From NCBI GenBank assembly GCA_020248265.1, contig JADCHX010000011.1, positions 388,670-452,669 on the forward strand: a stretch of 64,000 nucleotides of DNA, written 5' to 3'. The notes under the pieces were generated by a model that worked only from the letters and a program-made list of their open reading frames with translations, ran no database searches and was not told the DNA's origin. The position numbers and the translations under genes were made by a program. The DNA comes from Rhodocyclaceae bacterium (GTDB taxonomy: Bacteria > Pseudomonadota > Gammaproteobacteria > Burkholderiales > CAIKXV01). Below are positions 40,512-49,141 of this stretch, piece after piece. The stretch's first letter is position 1. Every line of letters begins with the position of its first letter.

Positions 40512-41528
40512 ATGACCCACGATACGTACCGGGCCCCGGCCTGCCTTTCACCCGCGGCCCTGCTGTCGATGTCCGCAGTGGCGATCGCCGTGCTGTCTGC
40601 TTTGCCTGCCGCCGCGCAGGCGCAGGCCTATCCTGCCAAGCCGATCCGCATGATCGTACCGTTCCCGCCCGGCGGCAACACCGACATCATCGCGCGCGGT
40701 GTCGCCAACCGGATGCAGGAACTGCTCGGCCAGACCTTCGTGATCGAGAACCGGGGCGGGGCTGGCAGCACGATCGGCACCGAGGTGCTGGCGCGTTCGC
40801 CGGCCGATGGCTACGTGGTCGGTTTCGTGTCCTCTGCGCATGTGTTCAATGCTGCGATCCTGCCCAAGCTGCCGTACGACAGCATCAAGGACTTCACCAT
40901 GCTGGGCGTGGCCGCCGACGTGCCGACGCTGGTGGTCGCGCATCCGTCGCTGCCGGTGAAGAACGTGCGCGAGCTGGCCGCGCTGGCGCGCAAGAATCCG
41001 GGCAAGCTGAACTATGCGTCCTCCGGTTCGGGTACGGTCGGGCACCTTGCGATGGAACTGCTGACCTCGATGAACGGCGGCAGTTACGTGCACGTGCCGT
41101 ACAAGGGCTCGGGCCAGGCGATCACCGACGTGGTCGGTGGCTACGTGATCCTGATGGCTGCGTCGATGCCGGTGTTCGTGTCGCATGTGAAGGCAGGCAA
41201 GCTGAAGCCGCTCGGGGTGACCAGCGTGAAGCGCTCCCCGGCGCTGCCCGACGTGCCGACCATCGCCGAACAGGGGTTCCCCGGCTACGAGGTGTCGTCC
41301 GGGTTCGGCATGATCGCCCCGGCCAACATCCCGGCGAACGTGGTCAAGGTCGTCAACTCGGCGCTGGTCAAGGCGCTGCAGGACCCGGGCGTGCGCGAGC
41401 GGCTGTCCAGCCAGGGCGCCGAGCCGGTCGGTTCCACGCCGGAGCAGCACGACCAGCTGGTGCGCAGCGAGATCGCGCGCTGGACGAAGATCGTCAAGCA
41501 GGTCGGCATCAAGGTCGACGGCAGCTGA
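40512..41528 (+). CDS. Bug-family (TctC-like) periplasmic solute-binding protein
   Basis: Periplasmic receptor of the tripartite tricarboxylate transporter type, a family heavily expanded in Burkholderiales and often present without its TctAB membrane partners, as here. 338 aa from ATG 40512 (AGGAG six bases upstream). Signal peptide ending AAAQAQA, then the family signature YPAKPIRMIVPFPPGGNTDI, NRGGAGSTIG, and DVPTIAEQGFPGYEVSSGFG. Ligand cannot be told from sequence. Confidence 0.9.
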   Translation: MTHDTYRAPACLSPAALLSMSAVAIAVLSALPAAAQAQAYPAKPIRMIVPFPPGGNTDIIARGVANRMQELLGQTFVIENRGGAGSTIGTEVLARSPADGYVVGFVSSAHVFNAAILPKLPYDSIKDFTMLGVAADVPTLVVAHPSLPVKNVRELAALARKNPGKLNYASSGSGTVGHLAMELLTSMNGGSYVHVPYKGSGQAITDVVGGYVILMAASMPVFVSHVKAGKLKPLGVTSVKRSPALPDVPTIAEQGFPGYEVSSGFGMIAPANIPANVVKVVNSALVKALQDPGVRERLSSQGAEPVGSTPEQHDQLVRSEIARWTKIVKQVGIKVDGS

Positions 41529-41565
41529 CGGTGATGGCGGGCTATCGTGGCAGCAGGAGCGGCCA

Positions 41566-41883
41566 TTGAGTTCACTGGCGCTCTGGTACGACGTGGTCGT
41601 CGTGCTGAAGGCGGTCGCCGAGATCGCCGGGCTCGCGCTGCTCGGGCAGGGCCTGCTGGCGTTGCTGGCCGGTCCGTCCCGGGAAACGAACGTCTTCTAC
41701 CGGGTGCTGGCGGTGATGACTTCGCCGGTGCGGGCGGCGACCCGCTTCATCGCGCCGCGCTTCGTCGTCGACCAGCACATCGGGCTGGCGGCGTTTGCGC
41801 TCGTGCTGATGGCCTGGATCCTCCTCTACGTGGCGAAGGTCTACCTCGTGCTGCGCGTGGCAAGCGAGACCCTTTCGCCCTGA
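41566..41883 (+). CDS. Small membrane protein of unknown function
   Basis: 105 aa with two or three hydrophobic segments (about 10-36 and 70-98) separated by a basic stretch (SPVRAATRFIAPRFV). TTG 41566 is the start, with CAGGAGC just upstream. I do not recognise the family with confidence; the helix-loop-helix layout vaguely resembles YggT. It follows the Bug gene by 37 bases. Confidence 0.6.
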   Translation: MSSLALWYDVVVVLKAVAEIAGLALLGQGLLALLAGPSRETNVFYRVLAVMTSPVRAATRFIAPRFVVDQHIGLAAFALVLMAWILLYVAKVYLVLRVASETLSP

Positions 41884-42240
41884 CCGTCGTCAGCGGGAGA
41901 GGTCGCCTCTGGCCGCATTGCCGCGGCCTGCGAACGCAAGGCCTGTCGTGCATCGGTCAGTTTCCTGCGAAAAGATTCAACGTGGGTCTTGGCATGGCTG
42001 CCGGTACTGGGTACCCTGTGTCATCTGATCGATAAAAAGCCTGCCAAGCCGCGCCAGACGGACGAAGCAGGGACGGGCAGCGCGCCTGTGGCGCGCCAGC
42101 AGCTGAGGACATTGGAATGGTGCCGCGCCTGAAGGGTGCGGTGCATGACAGTGACATGCGCGATCGACCGCAGGACGCGACCGATCGCACGTGCGAGCAG
42201 CCTGCGACGGCTGCGGTTCGCCAACTGGAGGGGGGAATAC
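41884..42240 (+). promoter_or_regulatory. Noncoding gap with candidate promoter of the symporter operon
   Basis: No gene is evident in these 357 bases. TTGGCA (41989-41994) and TACCCT (42012-42017), 17 bases apart, form a plausible promoter, followed by a GATAAAAAGCC stretch. A strong GGAGGGGGGAA ribosome site ends the gap. Confidence 0.35.
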
Positions 42241-42507
42241 ATGCAGCTCACCCAGCGTCATGAGGAATACTGGAGCCGGAACCTCAGGATCACCGCGATC
42301 CTGTTGTCGATCTGGTTCGTCGTCACCTTCGTTGCGAGCTTCTTCGCGCGCGAACTGAACGAGATCGTCATCTTCGGCTTTCCGCTCGGCTTCTACATGG
42401 GCGCGCAGGGGGCGCTGATCGTCTACGTGGCGATCATCGGCTACTACGCCTGGTACATGAACCGGCTCGACAAAGAGTACGGCGTAGCTGAAGGAGACGA
42501 TGAATGA
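42241..42507 (+). CDS. DUF4212 small subunit of a sodium/solute symporter
   Basis: 88 aa with two transmembrane helices (LRITAILLSIWFVVTFVASFF and a second near 53-73). DUF4212 proteins are encoded directly before VC_2705-type symporters and are thought to be their small subunit. The stop overlaps the start of the symporter gene (ATGA). ATG 42241 is placed by the strong upstream ribosome site. Confidence 0.9.
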   Translation: MQLTQRHEEYWSRNLRITAILLSIWFVVTFVASFFARELNEIVIFGFPLGFYMGAQGALIVYVAIIGYYAWYMNRLDKEYGVAEGDDE

Positions 42508-44576
42508 GTGCCGTTCCCTTTTCGCAGAAGACCTTCACCCAGCAGCTGACGAAGTACTACACATTCTACACCGGGGGCTTCTTCGTCTTCCTGGTCGGGG
42601 TCGCGATACTCGAATACATGGGCGTCCCGAACAAGACGCTGGGCTACCTGTTCCTGCTGGCGACCATCGGCCTGTATGCCGGCATCGGCATCATGAGCCG
42701 CACCACCGACCTGTCCGAGTATTACGTCGCCGGACGCCGCGTGCCAGCGGTGTTCAACGGGATGGCCACCGGCTCAGACTGGATGTCGGCCGCGTCGTTC
42801 ATCGGCATGGCTGGCGGCCTCTACCTGCAGGGCTACGACGGGCTGGCGTTCATCATGGGATGGACTGGCGGCTACGTGCTGGTCGCGCTGTTCCTGGCAC
42901 CCTACCTGCGCAAGTTCGGCCAGTTCACCATCCCCGACTTCCTCGGCGAACGCTACGGCGGCAACATCGTGCGCACGATCGGGGTGTTCGCCGCGATCCT
43001 CGCCTCGTTCGTCTACGTCGTCGCGCAGATCTATGGCGTCGGGCTGATCACCGCGCGCTTTACCGGGCTCGAGTTCGGCGTCGGCGTGTTCGTCGGCCTG
43101 CTGGGCATCCTGGTGTGTTCGTTCCTCGGCGGCATGCGGGCAGTGACCTGGACCCAGGTGGCGCAGTACATCATCCTGATCGTCGCCTACATGATTCCGG
43201 TGATGATGCTGGCGTACAAGCACACCGGCATCCCGGTGCCGCAGGCGGTCTACGGCACGGTGCTAGAGAAAGTGACCGAGCGCGAGAAGGTTCTGACCGC
43301 CGATCCGAAGGAACTCGAGGTGCGCGGTATCTTCCGCGAGCGCGCCGCCGCGCTCGATGCGCAGATCAAGGGCTTGCCCGCCTCCTGGGAGAAGGGACGC
43401 GCCGACCTCGCGCAGAAGGTGTCCGACCTGAAGGCATCCAATGCGCCCGCCGAGGCGGTCGCGGCCGCCGAGAAGGCCCTCGCTGGCTACCCGGCGAGCG
43501 CGGATGCCGCGCGTACCGCGTGGACCGCGGCACGCAACGCGAACACCGCACGTGCGGCACCGCCGCGTCCGCACGCGACACCGTTCCCGGGCGCCACCGA
43601 AGCTGCACGCGACACCGCGCGCATCAATTTCCTGGCGCTGGTGTTCTGCCTGATGGTGGGTACTGCAGCGCTGCCGCACATCCTGATGCGCTACTACACC
43701 ACGCCGTCGGTGAAGGAGGCCCGGCGCTCGGTGTTCTGGTCGCTGTTCTTCATCTTCCTGCTCTACTTCACCGCGCCGGCGCTGGCGGTGCTGGCCAAGT
43801 TCGATATCTACACGCTGCTGGTCGGTGACAGTTTCTCCGACCTGCCAGCCTGGGTAGCGGCCTGGAGCAAGGTCGATCCGAAGCTGCTGTCGGTGGTCGA
43901 CGTCAACATGGACGGCATCGTTCAGTTGGCCGAGATCACCCTCGGGCAGGACGTGATCGTGCTGGCCACGCCTGAGATTGTCGGCCTGCCGTACGTGATC
44001 TCTGGCCTGGTCGCGGCGGGTGGCCTCGCGGCGGCGCTGTCCACTGCGGACGGCCTGCTGCTGACCATCGCCAACGCGCTCTCGCACGACGTCTACTACA
44101 AGATGGTCAACCCGAGCGCCACGACCCAGAAGCGACTGGTGATGGCCAAGGCGTTGCTGCTGGTGGTGGCGATCGTCGCGGCATACGTGACTTCGCTCAA
44201 CCCCGGGGACATCCTGTTCCTGGTCGGTGCGGCGTTCTCGCTGGCTGCGTCTGCGTTCTTCCCTGCGCTCGTTCTGGGCGTATTCTGGAAGCGTGCGAAC
44301 AAGGCCGGTGCCATCGCCGGCATGCTGACTGGCCTGGCCGTCTGCATGTACTACCAGATCTCGACCTATCCGTTCTTCACCGCGATGACCGGCTACAAGA
44401 TCGACCTCTGGTTCGGCATCGCGCCGATCTCCGCGGGCATCTTCGGCATGCCAGCCGGCATGCTGACGCTGATCGTCGTGTCGCTGCTCACCGCGCCGCC
44501 TGGCCGCTCGGTGCAGGAGATGGTGGAGAACGTGCGCTACCCGGTGCTCGGCAACGAGGCGAAGCAGGGCGCCTGA
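42504..44576 (+). CDS. Sodium:solute symporter (SSS family, VC_2705 type)
   Basis: 690 aa, about 13 helices. SSS features include TTDLSEYYVAGRRVPAVFNGMATGSDWMSAASF split over the first core helices, and the later GLAAALSTADGLLLTIANALSHD. Between roughly residues 250 and 370 is a long hydrophilic Ala-rich insertion. A loop at 466-477 (DVNMDGIVQLAE) matches an EF-hand calcium loop. Relatives with a DUF4212 partner are annotated as acetate or small organic acid transporters; substrate not resolved here. Confidence 0.92.
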   Translation: MSAVPFSQKTFTQQLTKYYTFYTGGFFVFLVGVAILEYMGVPNKTLGYLFLLATIGLYAGIGIMSRTTDLSEYYVAGRRVPAVFNGMATGSDWMSAASFIGMAGGLYLQGYDGLAFIMGWTGGYVLVALFLAPYLRKFGQFTIPDFLGERYGGNIVRTIGVFAAILASFVYVVAQIYGVGLITARFTGLEFGVGVFVGLLGILVCSFLGGMRAVTWTQVAQYIILIVAYMIPVMMLAYKHTGIPVPQAVYGTVLEKVTEREKVLTADPKELEVRGIFRERAAALDAQIKGLPASWEKGRADLAQKVSDLKASNAPAEAVAAAEKALAGYPASADAARTAWTAARNANTARAAPPRPHATPFPGATEAARDTARINFLALVFCLMVGTAALPHILMRYYTTPSVKEARRSVFWSLFFIFLLYFTAPALAVLAKFDIYTLLVGDSFSDLPAWVAAWSKVDPKLLSVVDVNMDGIVQLAEITLGQDVIVLATPEIVGLPYVISGLVAAGGLAAALSTADGLLLTIANALSHDVYYKMVNPSATTQKRLVMAKALLLVVAIVAAYVTSLNPGDILFLVGAAFSLAASAFFPALVLGVFWKRANKAGAIAGMLTGLAVCMYYQISTYPFFTAMTGYKIDLWFGIAPISAGIFGMPAGMLTLIVVSLLTAPPGRSVQEMVENVRYPVLGNEAKQGA

Positions 44577-44611
44577 CTACCGACGTAATCCTGCCTGACC
44601 GGCAACAGGAG

Positions 44612-44634
44612 AAGCCCGCTTCGGCGGGCTTTTT
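44612..44634 (+). terminator. Intrinsic terminator of the symporter operon
   Basis: AAGCCCGC and GCGGGCTT form an eight-pair stem with a TTCG loop, followed by a T-run. It ends the DUF4212-symporter transcript before the second methyltransferase block. Confidence 0.9.
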
Positions 44635-44652
44635 CCGTTGTGGCGGGCGCTT

Positions 44653-44681
44653 TTGCCACTGGCGTGCGCTCGTCATACACT
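44653..44681 (+). promoter_or_regulatory. Candidate promoter of the second methyltransferase block
   Basis: TTGCCA (44653-44658) and TACACT (44676-44681) are exactly 17 bases apart, a good sigma-70 match, just after the terminator. Transcription would begin near 44688 and cover paralogs 12-14. Confidence 0.5.
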
Positions 44682-44780
44682 CGGCACTGTTGCACGGCAG
44701 CGATCGGATGCCGGATGCATCGTTGCGCGGGCGAGCGGACGGCGGACATGGCGGGAATGCAGGCAGACGGAGTGGGAAGG

Positions 44781-45770
44781 ATGGCACCTTGCCCCGGCAC
44801 GCGCCGAAAGGCGCCCGCCGCGATCGCCGCGGCAACTGCTTGCGCCGGCATGCTCTGGCTGGCACCTTCTCCAGTCCCGGTCGGTCGTGCCCTGGCGCAG
44901 CCGGTCGAGGCTGCGCCGGTCGCCGGCGCGCCCTATGTTCCCACGCCGTGGCCGGTGGTCAGGGTGATGCTCGAACTGGCGCGGGTCGGCGATACCGATT
45001 TCGTGGTCGACCTCGGATCTGGAGATGGTCGCGTGGTTATCGAAGCGGCGCGCAGTCGCGGGGCGCGCGGACTGGGCGTCGAGATCGAACCGGACCTGGT
45101 ACGGTCGAGCAACGACGAGGCACGGCAGCTCGGCCTGTCTGCCCGGGTGGCCTTCGAGCGGCGCGACCTGTTCGAGACCGATCTGTCCCAGGCGACCGTG
45201 GTGACGCTCTACCTGCTGCCCAGGCTGCTGATGGAACTGCAGCCGCGGCTCGCCCGCCTGCGGCCGGGCACGCGCATCGTGTCGCACGACTTCCGGCTGG
45301 GCGACTGGAAACCCGATGCCACGATCAAGGTGGACGTGCCAGACCGTGCGTTCGGGCCGCCGTTCAGCACGGTCTACCTCTGGGTGGTCCCGGCCTACGT
45401 ACAAGGCGCCTGGGAGGGCAGCGTCGCCGAGCGTGGACGCAGCGAGCGTTTCCGCGCCGAGCTGCGCCAGGATTACCAGTCTCTGTCCGGCACCCTGCGC
45501 GTAGGGGCGCGCAGCGGCCCGCTCGACCGGGCGGCGATTGCGGGCGACAAGGTCACGTTCGGCGCACGTATCGATGGCCCGGGCGGTCCGGTGCGGCATT
45601 CGTTCGACGGCCGTTCGGTGGCTGGCGAACTCGTGGGCCAGTGGACCGTGGAGGCGGCCGGTCGACCGACAGGCCCGTCGGCCGCAGCGGCCGCGCCAGC
45701 CTTCGCCACGACCGTCGCCATCACCGCGAGGCGTGCCGAACCGTTGGCCGTGCCTGCGCGCCGCCCGTGA
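44781..45770 (+). CDS. Exported FAM173-like methyltransferase paralog 12
   Basis: 329 aa from ATG 44781, which has GGAG eight bases upstream; earlier in-frame ATGs (44715, 44748, 44757) lack a good site. N-terminus GTRRKAPAAIAAATA is a basic, Tat-like or Sec-like signal ending ALAQ. YVPTP (52-56), motif I DLGSGDGRV (77-85), GVEIE, VVTLYLLPRLLMELQPRL and RIVSHDFRLGDWKPD. The beta-rich domain is followed by a Pro/Ala-rich tail of about 40 residues. Confidence 0.8.
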   Translation: MAPCPGTRRKAPAAIAAATACAGMLWLAPSPVPVGRALAQPVEAAPVAGAPYVPTPWPVVRVMLELARVGDTDFVVDLGSGDGRVVIEAARSRGARGLGVEIEPDLVRSSNDEARQLGLSARVAFERRDLFETDLSQATVVTLYLLPRLLMELQPRLARLRPGTRIVSHDFRLGDWKPDATIKVDVPDRAFGPPFSTVYLWVVPAYVQGAWEGSVAERGRSERFRAELRQDYQSLSGTLRVGARSGPLDRAAIAGDKVTFGARIDGPGGPVRHSFDGRSVAGELVGQWTVEAAGRPTGPSAAAAAPAFATTVAITARRAEPLAVPARRP

Positions 45771-45828
45771 AGCGCCCGACGATCGCATTTCTCCCCCGAT
45801 GACTCTGCACCCGAGGACCTTCCGAACC

Positions 45829-46719
45829 ATGGACATGCACGCAACAGGACCAGGCCTTACTGCGCGCCGTCGCATCCTGCAGGCGCTGCTCGCCGGTACA
45901 GGCGCGGTCGCCCTGCCGGCGCTGGCGCAGCCGATGGACCGGCCGCTCGACGTGCCGTTCGTACCGACCAGCGACGAGACGGTCGATCGCATGCTGCGCA
46001 TGGCCGGCGTCGGCCCCAAGGACTATCTGATCGACCTCGGTTCCGGCGATGGCCGGATCGTGATCAACGCGGCGAAGCAGTTCGGCGCGACCGGCTTCGG
46101 CGTAGAGCTGAACACCGAGCGCTGGAAGCTGTCGCTGCGCAATGCCGAGAAGGAGGGCGTGGCCGACCGGGTGGCGTTCTACCAGCGCGACCTGTTCGAG
46201 ACCGACCTGTCGAAGGCGACGGTGCTGACGATGTACCTGCTGCCGACGGTCAATCTCAAGCTGCGGCCGCGCATCCTGTCCGAACTGCGGCCGGGGACGC
46301 GCGTCGTGTCGCACGACTTCGACATGGCCGAGTGGATGCCGGACGCACGCGCTGATCGCGGCTGGACGCGCATCTACCTGTGGATCGTGCCGGCGAAGGT
46401 CGACGGCGAATGGGCATGGCGGCAGCCGGTCGGGAAGGGCACGCCCGAGTTCACGATGGAACTGCGGCAGCAGTTCCAGATGATCAGCGGCCCGGTGAAG
46501 ATCGACAACGACCCCTACTGGCTGATGGATGCGCGCCTGCGCGGCGAGGAGATCTCGTTCACCGTGATCGGCGACGCCGGTGGCCTGCGCATCCGCCATG
46601 AGTACAGCGGGCGGGTCGCGGGCAATGCGATCAAGGGCACGGTGCGCATGGTCAATGGCGACAACGCCGCACCGATGAGCGCGCCCTGGTCTGCGGTGCG
46701 CCTGCCGAAGAAGCCGTGA
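45829..46719 (+). CDS. Exported FAM173-like methyltransferase paralog 13
   Basis: 296 aa from ATG 45829 (GAGGA upstream); ATG 45799 and ATG 45835 are alternatives. Tat-like signal TARRRILQALLAGTG ending ALAQ. Pre-fold motif FVPTSDE, motif I DLGSGDGRI (69-77), GVELN, VLTMYLLPTVNLKLRP and RVVSHDFDMAEWMPD. C-terminal domain contains LRQQFQMISGPVK. The stop overlaps the GTG start of copy 14. Confidence 0.8.
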   Translation: MDMHATGPGLTARRRILQALLAGTGAVALPALAQPMDRPLDVPFVPTSDETVDRMLRMAGVGPKDYLIDLGSGDGRIVINAAKQFGATGFGVELNTERWKLSLRNAEKEGVADRVAFYQRDLFETDLSKATVLTMYLLPTVNLKLRPRILSELRPGTRVVSHDFDMAEWMPDARADRGWTRIYLWIVPAKVDGEWAWRQPVGKGTPEFTMELRQQFQMISGPVKIDNDPYWLMDARLRGEEISFTVIGDAGGLRIRHEYSGRVAGNAIKGTVRMVNGDNAAPMSAPWSAVRLPKKP

Positions 46720-47636
46720 CCGTTTTGCGGCGGCGGTTGCTCGGTGGCGCGGCGGCCAGCCTCGCCGGGACGGCGATGGCATCGGTGTCGGGCGCTGTGT
46801 CGCGCGCCTTGCTGCTGCCGGCAGTGCTGCCTGCGCTGCTGCCGACCCGTGCCATCGCGCAGCAGCGCTTCGACGTGCCGTACGTACCCACCCGCCAGTT
46901 GGTGGTCGACGAGATGCTGCGGCTGGCTGCCGTCGACGGCAATGACTTCCTGATCGACCTCGGGTCGGGCGACGGCCGTATCGTCGTGACGGCCGCGCGT
47001 GCATTCGGCATCCGTGGCATCGGCTTCGACATCGATCCGCAGCGGATCGCCGAGGCGCGCGTGAACGCCCGCACGGCAGGTGTGCAGAAACTGGTCGAGT
47101 TTCGCGAGGAGAACATCTTCGCCGCCGATTTCAGCAAGGCGACGGTGGTCACGATGTACCTGCTGACCGCGGTCAACCTGCGGTTGCGGCCGAAGCTGCT
47201 GGCCGAACTCAAGCCGGGCACCCGGGTGGTGTCGCACGACTTCCACATGGACGACTGGGAGCCCGACCGCCGGCTGGTCGTCGGCAAGACGCTCTACCTG
47301 TGGATCATCCCGGCCCGGGTCGAGGGTAAGTGGCGTGTCGATGCGGGCGACCGCCGGTTCGACCTGGCGCTGCGCCAGCGCTTCCAGAAGCTGGAAGGCT
47401 CGGCCACCATCGGCAGCCGCACGGCGCGGCTGTGGGAGGGGCGCCTCGACGGCGAGCGGATCGGCTTCACCCTGACCTACGTTCCCGGCGGCGACGCTTC
47501 GCCGATCGAGCACGACGATGCCGAACGCGCGCACCGCTTCGAAGGAAGGGTCGAAGGCGATACCATCGCTGGTCTGGTCACCGTCGGCATCGGGAAATCC
47601 CGGCGTCAGATGCCATTCACTGCGATGCGCGGCTGA
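46716..47636 (+). CDS. Exported FAM173-like methyltransferase paralog 14
   Basis: 306 aa; GTG 46716 overlaps the stop of copy 13 (GTGA). Signal begins LRRRLLGGAAASLAG, Tat-like, with an unusually long hydrophobic run, ending AIAQ. YVPTR (56-60), motif I DLGSGDGRI (81-89), GFDID, VVTMYLLTAVNLRLRPKLL and RVVSHDFHMDDWEPD. The beta-rich domain includes LRQRFQKLEGSA. Last copy of the array. Confidence 0.8.
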   Translation: MTVLRRRLLGGAAASLAGTAMASVSGAVSRALLLPAVLPALLPTRAIAQQRFDVPYVPTRQLVVDEMLRLAAVDGNDFLIDLGSGDGRIVVTAARAFGIRGIGFDIDPQRIAEARVNARTAGVQKLVEFREENIFAADFSKATVVTMYLLTAVNLRLRPKLLAELKPGTRVVSHDFHMDDWEPDRRLVVGKTLYLWIIPARVEGKWRVDAGDRRFDLALRQRFQKLEGSATIGSRTARLWEGRLDGERIGFTLTYVPGGDASPIEHDDAERAHRFEGRVEGDTIAGLVTVGIGKSRRQMPFTAMRG

Positions 47637-47744
47637 TCGCCGCGCATCGCCTGCACTCCACCCTGGAACCAGTCAACCCTCAAACCCACCCGGGCAGGGA
47701 CCGCGGCCACCACCGCCCCACGACCCACAGAAGGAAGGAACGGC

Positions 47745-49106
47745 ATGTCGCAAGGCTCGGCAGCACCCCGGCAGTCCCTGTCGGTTTTCGATGCCACCGC
47801 TCTGATGGTCGGCATGGTGATCGGCGTCGGCATCTTCGGCACGCCCTGGCTGGTCGCGCTCAACTCACCCGATGCCGGCTGGTACATCGCGCTCTGGGTG
47901 GTCGGCGGGCTGGTGTCGCTGCTCGGCGTGCTCTGCTATGCCGAACTGGCCGGTCGCTATCCGGATTCCGGCGGGGAGTACAACTTCCTCTCCCGCGCCT
48001 ACGGCAAGGGGCTGGGCTTCCTGTTCGCGTGGGGGCGGCTGACAGTGATCCAGGCCGGCATCATCGCGGCGATCGGCTATCTGTTCGCGCAATACATGAC
48101 ACGCCTGTCGGCGTTCGACGGCTTCGGCTGGGCCAACTTCGGGGCACTGAGCGAGCCGCTGTGGGCGGCGATCCTGATCGTCGCGCTCTCGTTCATCAAC
48201 TACCTCGGCACGAAACAGAGTACGTGGCTGCAGAACGTGCTGACCGTCACGCTGGTCTGCGCGTTTGCGGTGATCATCGTGCTCGGTTTGACGGTGACGC
48301 CGACGGGTCCGATCCCGGCCCTGTCCAAACCATTCGACCCGGCCAATGCCGCGGTCGGCTTTGCCTTCGTCTTCGTGATGCTCACCTACGGTGGCTGGAA
48401 CGAGACGGTGTACCTGTCCGGGGAACTGAAGGACCCGAAGCGCAACATGGTGCGCGTGTTCCTGATGGGGCTGGCGGTGGTGACGGTGATCTACCTGCTG
48501 CTCAACCTGGCTTACCTCAACGTGCTGGGCATCGACGGCATCCGCGCCAGCCGCGCGGTCGGCACCGACATGATGAAGGCTGTCGCCGGCGCCACCGGCG
48601 CGGTGATCATCACGATCGTCATCCTGACCGAGATCGGCACCACGCTCAACGCGACGATCTTCACCGGTGCGCGCACGAACTACGCGCTCGGGCGTGACTT
48701 CCGCATCTTCTCGTTCATGGGCCGCTGGAACGAAGGCCGCAATACGCCGGCCAATGCACTTCTGGTGCAGACAGTGCTTGCGCTGGCGCTGGTGGTGTTC
48801 GGCGCCATCCAGAAGGATGGCTTCAAGGTGCTGGTCGAGTACACCGCACCGGTGTTCTGGACCTTCATGCTGCTCAACGGCATCGCACTGTTCATCTTCC
48901 GCGCCCGCGAAGGCAAGCCGGTGAACTCGTACGCGGTGCACTTCTACCCGGTGGTGCCTGTCCTGTTCTGCGTGTTCTGCGCGTACATGCTTTGGTCGGG
49001 CATCAACTACGCGAAGTTCAACGGCCTGATCGCGGTCGGCGTGCTGCTGGCCGGCATCCCGGTCTACCTGTGGGCGCGCGCGGCGAACGAACGCGCGCCA
49101 GCCTGA
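47745..49106 (+). CDS. Amino acid permease (APC superfamily)
   Basis: Inner-membrane amino acid or amine transporter, 453 aa, 12 helices. APC signatures: MVGMVIGVGIFGTP at the first helix, and the CYAELAGRYPDSGGEYNFLSRAYG loop and helix 3. GAAGGAAGG precedes the ATG. Substrate unknown; it opens the catabolic stretch that continues to 55 kb. Confidence 0.9.
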   Translation: MSQGSAAPRQSLSVFDATALMVGMVIGVGIFGTPWLVALNSPDAGWYIALWVVGGLVSLLGVLCYAELAGRYPDSGGEYNFLSRAYGKGLGFLFAWGRLTVIQAGIIAAIGYLFAQYMTRLSAFDGFGWANFGALSEPLWAAILIVALSFINYLGTKQSTWLQNVLTVTLVCAFAVIIVLGLTVTPTGPIPALSKPFDPANAAVGFAFVFVMLTYGGWNETVYLSGELKDPKRNMVRVFLMGLAVVTVIYLLLNLAYLNVLGIDGIRASRAVGTDMMKAVAGATGAVIITIVILTEIGTTLNATIFTGARTNYALGRDFRIFSFMGRWNEGRNTPANALLVQTVLALALVVFGAIQKDGFKVLVEYTAPVFWTFMLLNGIALFIFRAREGKPVNSYAVHFYPVVPVLFCVFCAYMLWSGINYAKFNGLIAVGVLLAGIPVYLWARAANERAPA

Positions 49107-49141
49107 CCGGCCTGCGGACGAATATCGACAAGGAGAGCTTC

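Noticed and set aside
41884-42240. Possible extra gene before the DUF4212 gene
   Set aside because: Frames here are short, in different phases and without ribosome sites; in-frame extension of DUF4212 upstream of 42241 is not family sequence.
27635-47636. Array proteins as porins, lectins or lipocalins
   Set aside because: The N-terminal two thirds carry clear class I methyltransferase motifs in correct order; only the C-terminal domain could be a ligand-binding beta fold.
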